From positions 1 to 7,567 of the forward strand of contig CAZVYN010000117.1 in the NCBI GenBank assembly GCA_964631125.1: a stretch of DNA of 7,567 nucleotides, in the 5' to 3' direction. Positions 1-7,561 of the stretch are shown here, in pieces. How positions within the stretch are numbered: the first letter of the stretch is position 1; each line of letters starts with the position of its first letter. The translations under genes were made by a program, and so were the position numbers. Under the pieces are notes generated by a model that was not told where the DNA came from, did no database searches, and was given only the letters and a program-made list of their open reading frames with translations. The DNA comes from CAZVYN01 sp964631125. GTDB taxonomy: Bacteria; Eisenbacteria; RBG-16-71-46; CAIMUX01.

Positions 1-235
1 CCGCTGCCGAGCGCACAATGCACATGAAGCGGAGAGAGCGGGACTCGGGCGTCGAACCCCCATCGACTCGGGGCGCGTCGTCCGCAGCACTTCCACGACT
101 TGAACCGATGTCGCAACTTGCGCCAGACCGACGACCGATTGCACGGGAAGCGACCCTGCGGGAGTCGACCCGGACCACGACAAGATCGCCGCCGGACTCC
201 GCCGGGCCGCGGGGCGGCCGCGCGCGGCCCACGCT

Positions 236-298
236 GCGGCCACCCTGCCGCCACGCGGCCACGCCCCGCGGCCACGCGGCCGCCACGCCACGCCCCCC
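236..298. repeat. Short imperfect GC-rich direct repeats
   Basis: The octamer GCGGCCAC occurs at 236-243, 255-262 and 268-275, and the 11-mer GCCACGCGGCC occurs at 250-260 and 271-281. The copies are irregularly spaced and embedded in nearly pure G+C sequence. They may arise by slippage. No function is evident, and no known repeat family is recognised. Confidence 0.5.
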
Positions 299-302
299 AC
301 CG

Positions 303-331
303 TTGTCCCCTTCCCGACACCCGGGTAGACT
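303..331 (+). promoter_or_regulatory. Candidate sigma70-type promoter of the liu operon
   Basis: TTGTCC at 303-308 (4 of 6 matches to TTGACA) and TAGACT at 326-331 (4 of 6 matches to TATAAT) are separated by exactly 17 nt. Transcription would start near 338, giving a leader of about 60 nt before the GTG start of liuB. It is the best-spaced pair I can see in this very GC-rich leader. Weak consensus matches occur by chance, so this is a candidate only. Confidence 0.42.
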
Positions 332-388
332 GCCCCCTTCGTCGTCTCGAAGCTCGCCGGAGCGCGCGTTCGCGACTCACCCCATCAT

Positions 389-393
389 GAGGA
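389..393 (+). promoter_or_regulatory. Ribosome binding site deciding the liuB start
   Basis: GAGGA lies 5 nt before the GTG at 399. The in-frame ATG codons at 387 and 393 overlap this motif and have no purine-rich sequence upstream (ACTCACCCCATC precedes 387). The site therefore favours the GTG start, which also gives the usual protein length. Confidence 0.5.
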
Positions 394-398
394 TGCGC

Positions 399-2006
399 GT
401 GGAAATCCTGCCGACCCACATCGACCTGGAAGATCCGCAGTTCGCGGCGAATCGTACGCACCATCACGCGTTGCGCGACGATTTGCGCACGCTGCTCGGG
501 CGCATCCGCCAGGGCGGCTCCGCGGACGCGCGGGCCAAGCATGAGGAGCGCGGGAAGCTCTTCGTCCGCACACGCATCGAACGGCTGCTGGACGACGGGA
601 GTCCCTTCCTCGAGTTGATGCCGTTGGCGGCGCATGGCGTTTACGAGGACGACGTGCCGGCGGCGGGGATCGTCACCGGGATCGGGCGGATCTCCGGGGT
701 CGAGTGCATGGTGGTGGCGAACGACGCCACGGTGAAGGGCGGGACCTATCACCCGCTCACCGTCGCCAAGCATGTTCGCGCGCAGGAGATCGCGCTGGAG
801 AACCATCTGCCGTGCGTCTATCTGGTCGATTCGGGCGGCGCGTTCCTGCCGCTACAGGCCGAGGTCTTCCCGGGCGAGAAGCACTTCGGGCGAATCTTCT
901 TCAATCAGGCGCAGATGTCCGCGCGCGGAATTCCTCAGATCGCGGCGGTCATGGGCTCGTGCACAGCGGGCGGCGCCTACGTCCCCGCCATGTCCGACGA
1001 GTCGGTCATCGTCAAAGGAAACGGGACGATCTTCCTGGCCGGTCCGCCGCTGGTGAAGGCCGCGACCGGCGAAGAGGTCAGCGCGGAGGATCTGGGCGGC
1101 GCGGACGTGCACACACGCACCTCCGGCGTAGCCGACCACTACGCGCATGACGACGCCGAGGCGCTCGCGATCGTGCGGAGCGCCGTCGCGAATCTCAATC
1201 GACGCAAGCGCGTCTCGCTCGATCTGCTCCCGCCGGAAGAACCGGCGTACGAGACCGACGAGATCTACGGCATCCTGCCGCGCGATCTGCGCACGACCTT
1301 CGACATCAAGGAAGTGATCGCGCGCCTGGTCGACGGCAGCCGTTTCCACGAGTTCAAGGCGCTCTACGGTACGACGCTCGTGACCGGGTTCGCCCGGCTG
1401 CACGGCTATCCGATCGGAATCGTCGCGAACAACGGCATCCTCTTCTCGGAGAGCGCGGTCAAGGGAGCGCACTTCATCGAACTCTGCTGCCAGCGCGGGA
1501 TCCCGCTGCTCTTCCTCCAGAACATCACCGGCTTCATGGTCGGCAGGCGGTACGAGGCCGGCGGGATCGCGAAGGACGGCGCCAAGTTGGTTCAGGCCGT
1601 CGCGACCGCGGCGGTGCCCAAGCTGACGCTTATCGTCGGCGGCTCGTTCGGCGCGGGCAACTACGGCATGTGCGGACGCGCCTACGATCCGCGCTTCCTC
1701 TTCATGTGGCCGAACGCGCGCATCTCCGTCATGGGCGGTGAGCAAGCGGCCAGCGTCCTCGTGACGGTGAAGAAGGACCAACTCGCAGCCAAAGGCAAGG
1801 CGCTCTCGCCCGAGGAAGAAGCCGCGATCCGACAGCCGATCCTGGAGAAGTACGAGCGCGAGGGACATCCGACCTATTCCAGCGCGCGGTTGTGGGACGA
1901 CGGAGTGATCGAGCCGGGCGAGACCCGAACCGTGCTCTCCTTGGCGCTCTCGGCGGCGTTGAATGCGCCGCCGGAGGCGACGCGGTTTCCAGTGTTCAGG
2001 ATGTAG
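399..2006 (+). CDS. liuB: 3-methylcrotonyl-CoA carboxylase, beta (carboxyltransferase) subunit
   Basis: This subunit transfers the carboxyl group from biotin to 3-methylcrotonyl-CoA, giving 3-methylglutaconyl-CoA in cytosolic leucine breakdown. The GTG start at 399 gives 535 residues, the usual length of bacterial LiuB; ATG at 387 would add four. Two crotonase-like carboxyltransferase halves are visible. The N half has SGGAFLPLQ from about residue 145 and GSCTAGGAY at 186-194, followed by GPPLVKAATGE and the DLGG.DVHT segment. The C half has NITGFMVG, GGSFGAGNYG from about 414 with MCGRAYDPRF after it, and MGGEQAASVL at 445-454. The protein ends in the typical PVFRM. These motifs separate it from propionyl- and acetyl-CoA carboxylase beta subunits. 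Geranyl-CoA carboxylase is a close relative, but the neighbouring hydratase and HMG-CoA lyase favour leucine degradation. It should assemble with the products of the two split alpha-subunit genes downstream. Confidence 0.95.
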   Translation: MEILPTHIDLEDPQFAANRTHHHALRDDLRTLLGRIRQGGSADARAKHEERGKLFVRTRIERLLDDGSPFLELMPLAAHGVYEDDVPAAGIVTGIGRISGVECMVVANDATVKGGTYHPLTVAKHVRAQEIALENHLPCVYLVDSGGAFLPLQAEVFPGEKHFGRIFFNQAQMSARGIPQIAAVMGSCTAGGAYVPAMSDESVIVKGNGTIFLAGPPLVKAATGEEVSAEDLGGADVHTRTSGVADHYAHDDAEALAIVRSAVANLNRRKRVSLDLLPPEEPAYETDEIYGILPRDLRTTFDIKEVIARLVDGSRFHEFKALYGTTLVTGFARLHGYPIGIVANNGILFSESAVKGAHFIELCCQRGIPLLFLQNITGFMVGRRYEAGGIAKDGAKLVQAVATAAVPKLTLIVGGSFGAGNYGMCGRAYDPRFLFMWPNARISVMGGEQAASVLVTVKKDQLAAKGKALSPEEEAAIRQPILEKYEREGHPTYSSARLWDDGVIEPGETRTVLSLALSAALNAPPEATRFPVFRM

Positions 2007-2061
2007 CTCAGTGTCCCCTGGCAGCGTGTCTCGGCGCAGTGCGTCGCGACGCTTCCGCTCG

Positions 2062-2067
2062 AAAGGA
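2062..2067 (+). promoter_or_regulatory. Ribosome binding site of liuC
   Basis: AAAGGA sits 5 nt before the GTG at 2073 and supports that start. The 66-nt gap after liuB also holds a perfect 12-nt palindrome, GCGTCGCGACGC at 2041-2052. It has no followed T-run and is not a convincing terminator, so read-through from liuB is likely. Confidence 0.55.
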
Positions 2068-2072
2068 TCGTT

Positions 2073-3086
2073 GTGAGCAGTGAGAAGAAGCTCGTCGTCC
2101 GCGATCACGGTCCTGTCCGTGAGATCCAACTAGCACGACCCGAGGTGCACAACGCGCTCGACGAAGAGCTGATCGCGCAGCTCTCCGCCGCATTCGACGA
2201 TGTCCGCGCGCTCGTCGCGCGCGAAGAGACCGTGCTGCGCTCCGGCGCGGCCGATCGATTGGAGGCGCCCGCGCCGCGGGTCGTCGTCTTGACCGGCGCC
2301 GGCTCGTCGTTCTGCGCCGGCGCCGACGTCGGCTACATGCGGCGCATGGGCGAGAAGGACGACGCCGCCAATCGCGCCGACGCCAGGAAGGTCTCCGCGC
2401 TCTTCCATGCGGTGCGGGCCTGCCCCGTCTTCACGATCGCGCGGGTGCACGGCGCGGCGCTGGGTGGTGGGTCGGGGCTCGTCGCCGCCTGCGATTTCGT
2501 CCTCGCCGCGGACGACGCGCGGTTCGGCTTCACCGAGACGCAACTCGGCATCATCCCCGCGGTCATCTCGCCGTTCGTCATCGATCGGATCGGACCCGCG
2601 CGCGCCCGCGCCTTCTTCCCCACCGGCGAACGCTTCTCCGCCGCCGTCGGGCTGCAGATCGGTCTCGTCGATCGCGCCGTTGCGGTGGATCAGCTCGACG
2701 CCGCCTTGCGCGGACTCCTGAAGTCGGCGCTCTCCGCCGCGCCGCGCGCCGCGCGCGCGTCGAAGCGGCTCATCGAGATGGTCTCGCTCAGCGTTCCGCT
2801 GCAGCTCGATCTGGAGCGCAGCCTCGATCGGCAGTGGCGCGAGGAGGCCGAGTCGCTGGACGGACCACCGACCCTCGATCCGTTCGGCCTGCCTGGCGAG
2901 GATCTGCGAGCGTTCCTGCCGAGTGACGACGAAGACGAGGAAGAGGAGATGGACGCGCCGGTCTTCGAGCAGACCGCGCGTTGGATCGCGAAGCTGCGCG
3001 GCGCCGAGGAGGGACGCGAGGGGCTCGGGGCCTTCCTGGAGAAGCGGAAGCCGAGTTGGGTGGCCGAGCCGCCCGAGTTCTCGTGA
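2073..3086 (+). CDS. liuC: Enoyl-CoA hydratase family protein, probable methylglutaconyl-CoA hydratase
   Basis: It likely hydrates 3-methylglutaconyl-CoA to HMG-CoA, between the carboxylase and the lyase encoded on either side. The crotonase fold is clear: LTGAGSSFCAGAD at 73-85 and HGAALGGGSGLVAACD at 126-141 supply the oxyanion hole, and TETQLGIIPAVISPFV at 154-169 carries the probable catalytic Glu155. The first Glu of classical crotonases (GGGCEL) is Gly135 here, as I recall for many bacterial LiuC-like hydratases. The C end, GLGAFLEKRKPSW, is the family's usual ending. At 337 residues it is well above the usual 260 or so. One insertion lies at about 48-68, before the VVVLTGAG strand. A second lies at about 262-297 and includes the acidic run SDDEDEEEEMD at 284-294. 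GTG start with a good ribosome binding site. Crotonases vary in substrate, so specificity rests on context. Confidence 0.85.
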   Translation: MSSEKKLVVRDHGPVREIQLARPEVHNALDEELIAQLSAAFDDVRALVAREETVLRSGAADRLEAPAPRVVVLTGAGSSFCAGADVGYMRRMGEKDDAANRADARKVSALFHAVRACPVFTIARVHGAALGGGSGLVAACDFVLAADDARFGFTETQLGIIPAVISPFVIDRIGPARARAFFPTGERFSAAVGLQIGLVDRAVAVDQLDAALRGLLKSALSAAPRAARASKRLIEMVSLSVPLQLDLERSLDRQWREEAESLDGPPTLDPFGLPGEDLRAFLPSDDEDEEEEMDAPVFEQTARWIAKLRGAEEGREGLGAFLEKRKPSWVAEPPEFS

Positions 3087-3114
3087 GGCGCGCGGCTTCA
3101 GCGGCGTGCGCGGC

Positions 3115-4670
<1,556 letters not shown>

Positions 4671-4674
<4 letters not shown>

Positions 4675-5138
4675 GCCTCGACGGGCGTCCACCGCTGCTC
4701 TGGCGCGGAACTCTGATCGCTGCGCCGCAGGAACAGTTCACTGTGTCTTCCGGCGCCGATGGCGCGCTCGTTCTGTCCAACGAAGACGCGACTGTCGTCG
4801 GCTACACGGCTCGAGCCGGCGACGTCGTCTGGGTGCACGCGCTCGGGCGGATCTGGCGATTCGAACGGGCCGCGGCCCAGAGTCGGACGCGCGGCGCCCT
4901 GGACGCCGATCCCTCGGGCGAGATGCGCGCACCGATGACCGGCACGGTGCGTCGCGTCGATGTCGCGACCGGCGTCGTCGTCGTGAAGGGACAGCCGCTC
5001 CTGCTCTTGGAAGCGATGAAGATGGAGCATGTCGTGCGCGCGTCGACCGGCGGGACGATCGAGGCGGTCACGGTGAAGGTTGGCGACACCGTCGACCTCG
5101 GCGCGATCCTCGTGCGCATGGCGCCCGAGGCGTCATGA
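4671..5138 (+). CDS. Biotin carboxyl carrier / partial BT domain, second part of split MCC alpha subunit
   Basis: The 155-residue protein carries the biotin that shuttles CO2 between the biotin carboxylase and LiuB. The C-terminal biotinyl domain (about 86-152) opens with MRAPMTGTV and has the biotinylation motif EAMKMEH at 114-120, with Lys117 as the acceptor. Residues 8-68, strand-rich with WRG, DVVWVH and IWRFERA, look like the rest of the BT linker domain whose start is at the end of the preceding gene. 519 plus 155 residues equals a normal full-length alpha subunit. ATG 4671 overlaps the preceding TGA as ATGA, with GAGGGAG at 4654-4660 as a plausible ribosome binding site. This suggests re-initiation by terminating ribosomes. 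It could be a real gene fission or a one-base indel; the sequence alone cannot separate the two. A holocarboxylase synthetase encoded elsewhere is required. Confidence 0.88.
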
Positions 5139-6070
5139 CCCGTCCTTATCCTCCGCGGATCAAGATCGTCGAAGTCGGTCCGCGCGATGGCTTGCAGAAC
5201 GAGGCGCGCCCGATTCCGGCGGCGCAGAAAATCGCGTTCATCGATGCGCTCTCCGCCGCCGGTTTCGCCGAGATCGAGGCGACGTCGTTCGTCGCGCCCG
5301 GCCGGATTCCGCAACTCGCCGACGCCGAAGAGGTGATGGCGGGGATCCACCGCCGCCCGGGCGTCGTCTACTCGGCGCTCGTCCCGAACGAAAAGGGCCT
5401 GGAGCGGGCGCTGGCGGCCCGGATCGATCAAGCCAATGTCTTCACCGCCGCGTCGGAGACGTTCAACCAACGGAACATCCGTGCTTCGATCGCGGAGTCG
5501 ATCGAACGCTTTCGTCCGGTGGTGATCTCCGCGCGCGCCGCCGGTCTGCGCGTGCGCGCCTACGTCTCGACCGCTTTCGTCTGTCCTTACGAGGGAACGA
5601 TCGAACCGGCCGCCGTGACCGATGTCGTCGCCCGGCTCTTGGATCTCGGCGTCGATGAGATCTCGATCGGCGACACCATTGGCGCCGCCGTGCCCTCGCA
5701 GATCGAAGCCGTCCTCGATGCTCTCGACGGCCGCCTCCCGTTGGGGCAAACTGCGCTGCACCTGCATGACACCCGGGGGACGGCGCTCGCGAACGTCTTG
5801 ACTGGCCTCCGCCGCGGCGTCGCCATCTACGACACTTCGTCCGGCGGACTCGGCGGATGCCCGTACGCGCCGGGCGCGGCCGGCAACCTCGCGACGGAAG
5901 ACCTGCTCTACCTGCTGGACGGGCTCGGCCTGGAGACCGGGATCGAGAGCTCGGGCGTGCGCCGCGCTTCGGACGTGATCGAGGGCGCGTTGGGAAACGC
6001 GCTTCCATCGAAAGTGCGCCGTGCGGGGCCCGCGCCAAGCGGCGAAAGGAAGGAGACAGACCGTGAGTGA
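5135..6070 (+). CDS. liuE: Hydroxymethylglutaryl-CoA lyase
   Basis: It cleaves HMG-CoA to acetyl-CoA and acetoacetate, the last step of leucine degradation. The 311-residue protein is a DRE-TIM/HMGL-like barrel of normal length. VEVGPRDGLQNE (12-23) holds the catalytic Arg17 and metal ligand Asp18. SFVAPGRIPQLAD (51-63) is the family variant of SFVSPKWVPQ. HLHDTRG (209-215) gives metal-binding His209 and His211. GGLGGCPYAPGAAGNLATED (237-256) is the HMG-CoA lyase signature, with loop Cys242 and Asn251. These distinguish it from isopropylmalate and citramalate synthases. The start overlaps the biotin-carrier stop as ATGA, with GAGG at 5127-5130. The last 20 or so residues (RRAGPAPSGERKETDRE) are polar, look unstructured and overlap the ribosome binding site and start of the next gene by 8 coding nt, so they may exist mainly to carry those signals. 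Confidence 0.95.
   Translation: MTRPYPPRIKIVEVGPRDGLQNEARPIPAAQKIAFIDALSAAGFAEIEATSFVAPGRIPQLADAEEVMAGIHRRPGVVYSALVPNEKGLERALAARIDQANVFTAASETFNQRNIRASIAESIERFRPVVISARAAGLRVRAYVSTAFVCPYEGTIEPAAVTDVVARLLDLGVDEISIGDTIGAAVPSQIEAVLDALDGRLPLGQTALHLHDTRGTALANVLTGLRRGVAIYDTSSGGLGGCPYAPGAAGNLATEDLLYLLDGLGLETGIESSGVRRASDVIEGALGNALPSKVRRAGPAPSGERKETDRE
6050..6055 (+). promoter_or_regulatory. Strong ribosome binding site of the peroxidase-like gene
   Basis: AAGGAG lies 7 nt before the GTG at 6063, inside the end of the HMG-CoA lyase gene. It is the best Shine-Dalgarno match in the window. It decides the start at 6063 over the upstream in-frame ATG at 6021, and implies efficient translation of the arsenosugar pair even though it sits at the end of a long operon. 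Confidence 0.7.
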
Positions 6071-6389
6071 CTACTACCGTTCCGAGGACCTGCCGAAGTT
6101 CGGCAACGTCGGTCCCGACGCGCTGATGGAGAAGTTCTTCGCCTGGTACAACGCGGTCTTCGCCGAAGGCGCCCTGACCGAGCGTGAGAAGGCGCTCATC
6201 GCCCTGGCCGTCGCCCACTCCGTGCAATGCCCCTACTGCATCGACGCCTACTCCACCACCTGCCTGGAGAAGGGCGCGAACGACGAGCAGATGTCGGAGG
6301 CGGTGCATGTGGCGGCGGCCATCCGCGGCGGCTCCAGCCTGGTGCACGGCGTGCAGATGAAGAACCACGTGCACCGACTGAGCATGTGA
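6063..6389 (+). CDS. Arsenosugar biosynthesis-associated peroxidase-like protein (AhpD/CMD family)
   Basis: The small 108-residue, mostly helical protein of the carboxymuconolactone decarboxylase/AhpD type is known as the regular partner of arsS. Its exact reaction is not settled; a thiol redox or peroxidase role is presumed from the fold. The core reads LTEREKALIALAVAHSV (38-54), then the CPYC motif with Cys56 and Cys59, Cys67, and AVHVAAAIRGGSSLVHGV (80-97). The YYRSEDLPKFG opening and the CPYCIDAY form match this family as I remember it. The position where AhpD has its relay His after the second Cys is Tyr63. Some relatives are, from memory, selenoproteins; here both motif positions are Cys codons, with no in-frame TGA. 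The GTG start at 6063 overlaps HMG-CoA lyase by 8 nt, and the stop overlaps the arsS start as TGATG, so it is translated between the two. Confidence 0.88.
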   Translation: MSDYYRSEDLPKFGNVGPDALMEKFFAWYNAVFAEGALTEREKALIALAVAHSVQCPYCIDAYSTTCLEKGANDEQMSEAVHVAAAIRGGSSLVHGVQMKNHVHRLSM

Positions 6390-7429
6390 TGGCCGGATCG
6401 ACTTTGCGGAAACGCCAGGCGGCGCTGGCCGACGCTCGACGCCAGCTCGCACGGCTCGGCGAGATCCCCCTCGCGCGCAGCTTCGACGCCTGCGCCGAGA
6501 GCGCTGGACACGCCCCGCTCCGCTCGGCGCGCATCCAGGTGCTGCAGATCAACGTCGGGAAGCGATGCAATCAGGTCTGCCACCATTGCCATGTCGACGC
6601 CGGCCCCGATCGCACCGAGGTCATGTCCCGCGAGGTGATGGAGCAGTGTCTCCGCGTGCTCGACCAGACCGACATCCAGACGGTCGACATCACGGGCGGC
6701 GCGCCCGAATTGCACCCCGACTTTCGCTGGCTCGTCGGCGAGGTTCGCGCGCGCGGCCGTCACGTCATGGACCGTTGCAATCTGACGATTCTGGCGCTGC
6801 CCAACTACGCCGATCTTCCGGAGTTCTTGGCCGAGCACGAGGTGGAGATCGTCGCCTCCTTGCCCTACTACCTGGCCCGACGGACCGACGCGCAGCGCGG
6901 CGACGGCGTCTTCGCCGGTTCGATCGAAGTGCTGCGGCGCTTGAACGCGATCGGCTACGGACGGGCCGGGAGCCGCCTGCGCCTCAATCTGGTGACCAAC
7001 CCGGTCGGCGCCTTCCTCCCGCCGAAGCAAGCCCCGCTCGAGCTGGAGTGGAAGCGTGAACTGTCACGACGCCACGGAATCGAGTTCCACTCGCTCTACA
7101 CGATCACCAACATGCCGATCAGCCGCTTCCTCGAGTTCCTGGAGACGAGCGGCAATACCGAACTCTACATGCAGCGGCTACTCGACGCCTTCAATCCGAA
7201 CGCGGTCGAGGCGCTCATGTGCCGCACGACCCTTTCGGTCGGCTGGGACGGCGTCCTCTACGACTGCGACTTCAACCAGATGCTGGACCTGCCGGTCGAT
7301 GCGCGCTTCCCGCGCCATATCCGCGACTTCGACCGCGCCGCGCTGGAAGGGCGCCCCATCGTCACCGCCCCCCACTGCTTCGGCTGCACCGCCGGCGCAG
7401 GGTCGTCCTGCGGCGGAGCGATTCAATAG
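6389..7429 (+). CDS. arsS: Arsenosugar biosynthesis radical SAM protein ArsS
   Basis: ArsS is a radical SAM enzyme reported to attach a 5'-deoxyadenosyl group to dimethylated arsenic made by the methyltransferase ArsM, a committed step toward arsenosugars. The 346-residue protein opens its catalytic barrel with VLQINVGKRCNQVCHHCHVD (51-70); Cys60, Cys64 and Cys67 form the CxxxCxxC [4Fe-4S] motif. TGGAPELHP (102-110) is the SAM-binding glycine strand. The C-terminal DUF3641 part holds NMPISRFLEFL (241-251), Cys278, GVLYDCDFNQML with Cys293, and the Cys-rich end HCFGCTAGAGSSCGGA with Cys330, Cys333 and Cys341, probably an auxiliary metal or cluster site. Start ATG 6389 shares one base with the preceding stop and has no strong ribosome binding site, so coupling is likely. 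GTG 6386 is an alternative. No arsM is in the window. The stop codon lies inside a long perfect palindrome. Confidence 0.93.
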   Translation: MAGSTLRKRQAALADARRQLARLGEIPLARSFDACAESAGHAPLRSARIQVLQINVGKRCNQVCHHCHVDAGPDRTEVMSREVMEQCLRVLDQTDIQTVDITGGAPELHPDFRWLVGEVRARGRHVMDRCNLTILALPNYADLPEFLAEHEVEIVASLPYYLARRTDAQRGDGVFAGSIEVLRRLNAIGYGRAGSRLRLNLVTNPVGAFLPPKQAPLELEWKRELSRRHGIEFHSLYTITNMPISRFLEFLETSGNTELYMQRLLDAFNPNAVEALMCRTTLSVGWDGVLYDCDFNQMLDLPVDARFPRHIRDFDRAALEGRPIVTAPHCFGCTAGAGSSCGGAIQ

Positions 7430-7463
7430 CCGTTCGCGGCGAACGGCTATTGAATCGCTCCGC
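7413..7463 (+). terminator. Perfect 51-nt inverted repeat at the arsS stop, probable transcription-ending or stabilising hairpin
   Basis: The arm 7413-7437 is the exact reverse complement of 7439-7463, with only G7438 in the centre; a G-U pair (7412/7464) could extend it. In RNA the innermost bases must open to form a loop, leaving a stem of more than 20 bp. The arsS stop TAG (7427-7429) is in the left arm, and its mirror image (7447-7449) would be a stop for a minus-strand frame. No T-run follows (TCCGGCCCACC), so it is not a classical intrinsic terminator. It could be a terminator without a U-tract, a 3'-end stabiliser, or a bidirectional element. The inverted repeat itself is certain; its role is inferred. 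Confidence 0.6.
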
Positions 7464-7479
7464 TCCGGCCCACCTTCAT

Positions 7480-7501
7480 TTCGACACTTGTCGAATCAAG
7501 T
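7480..7501. promoter_or_regulatory. Two overlapping small palindromes, candidate operator
   Basis: TTCGACA (7480-7486) and TGTCGAA (7489-7495) form a perfect inverted repeat with a 2-nt spacer. Overlapping it, ACTTG (7486-7490) and CAAGT (7497-7501) form a second repeat with a 6-nt spacer. The site lies in less GC-rich intergenic DNA, about 60 nt before the likely next start codon, where a repressor could sit. A metalloregulator such as ArsR would fit the context, but I cannot assign one. Short palindromes also arise by chance. Confidence 0.3.
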
Positions 7502-7561
7502 CCGACCGCATTACTCTCCGCCCACTCGACTCTTGCCATTTCGACGAAACGGAGCCTCCCC

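Larger units (their letters stand above)
1..398. other. GC-rich non-coding leader upstream of liuB
   Basis: I find no credible gene here. The reading frame of liuB stays open back to position 18, but the extra 127 residues are rich in Arg, Pro, Ser and Ala and resemble no domain. Other frames give the same low-complexity output, as expected from unconstrained GC-rich DNA. The segment 181-300 is almost pure G+C with short repeats. A possible promoter lies at 303-331. No upstream gene end is visible, so liuB is likely the first gene of its transcription unit, and liuA (isovaleryl-CoA dehydrogenase) is not immediately upstream. Confidence 0.6.

Noticed and set aside
25..110. tRNA-like string on the minus strand (GACTCGGGCGTCGAACCCC on the plus strand resembles a T arm)
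   Set aside because: The T stem does not pair, and I could not place an anticodon arm or D arm or a matching acceptor. Could be a decayed tRNA, but there is no support for calling one.
18..398. N-terminal 127-residue extension of liuB
   Set aside because: Low-complexity Arg/Pro/Ser-rich translation of a nearly pure G+C leader with no homology that I recognise. It contains a promoter-like pair, and a better start exists at 399.
2041..2052. Palindrome GCGTCGCGACGC between liuB and liuC as a terminator
   Set aside because: Short, with no loop or T-run. It sits directly before the liuC ribosome binding site in an otherwise continuous operon.
852..2129. Antisense open frame of 425 codons opposite liuB, and a similar one of 350 codons at 2130-3182
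   Set aside because: The translations are Arg/Asp/Glu/Leu-rich without domain motifs and lie opposite well-supported genes. Long antisense frames are expected in GC-rich coding DNA.
6228..6266. Possible selenocysteine in the CPYC motif of the peroxidase-like protein
   Set aside because: Both motif codons are TGC and no in-frame TGA occurs before 6387, so this member uses cysteine.
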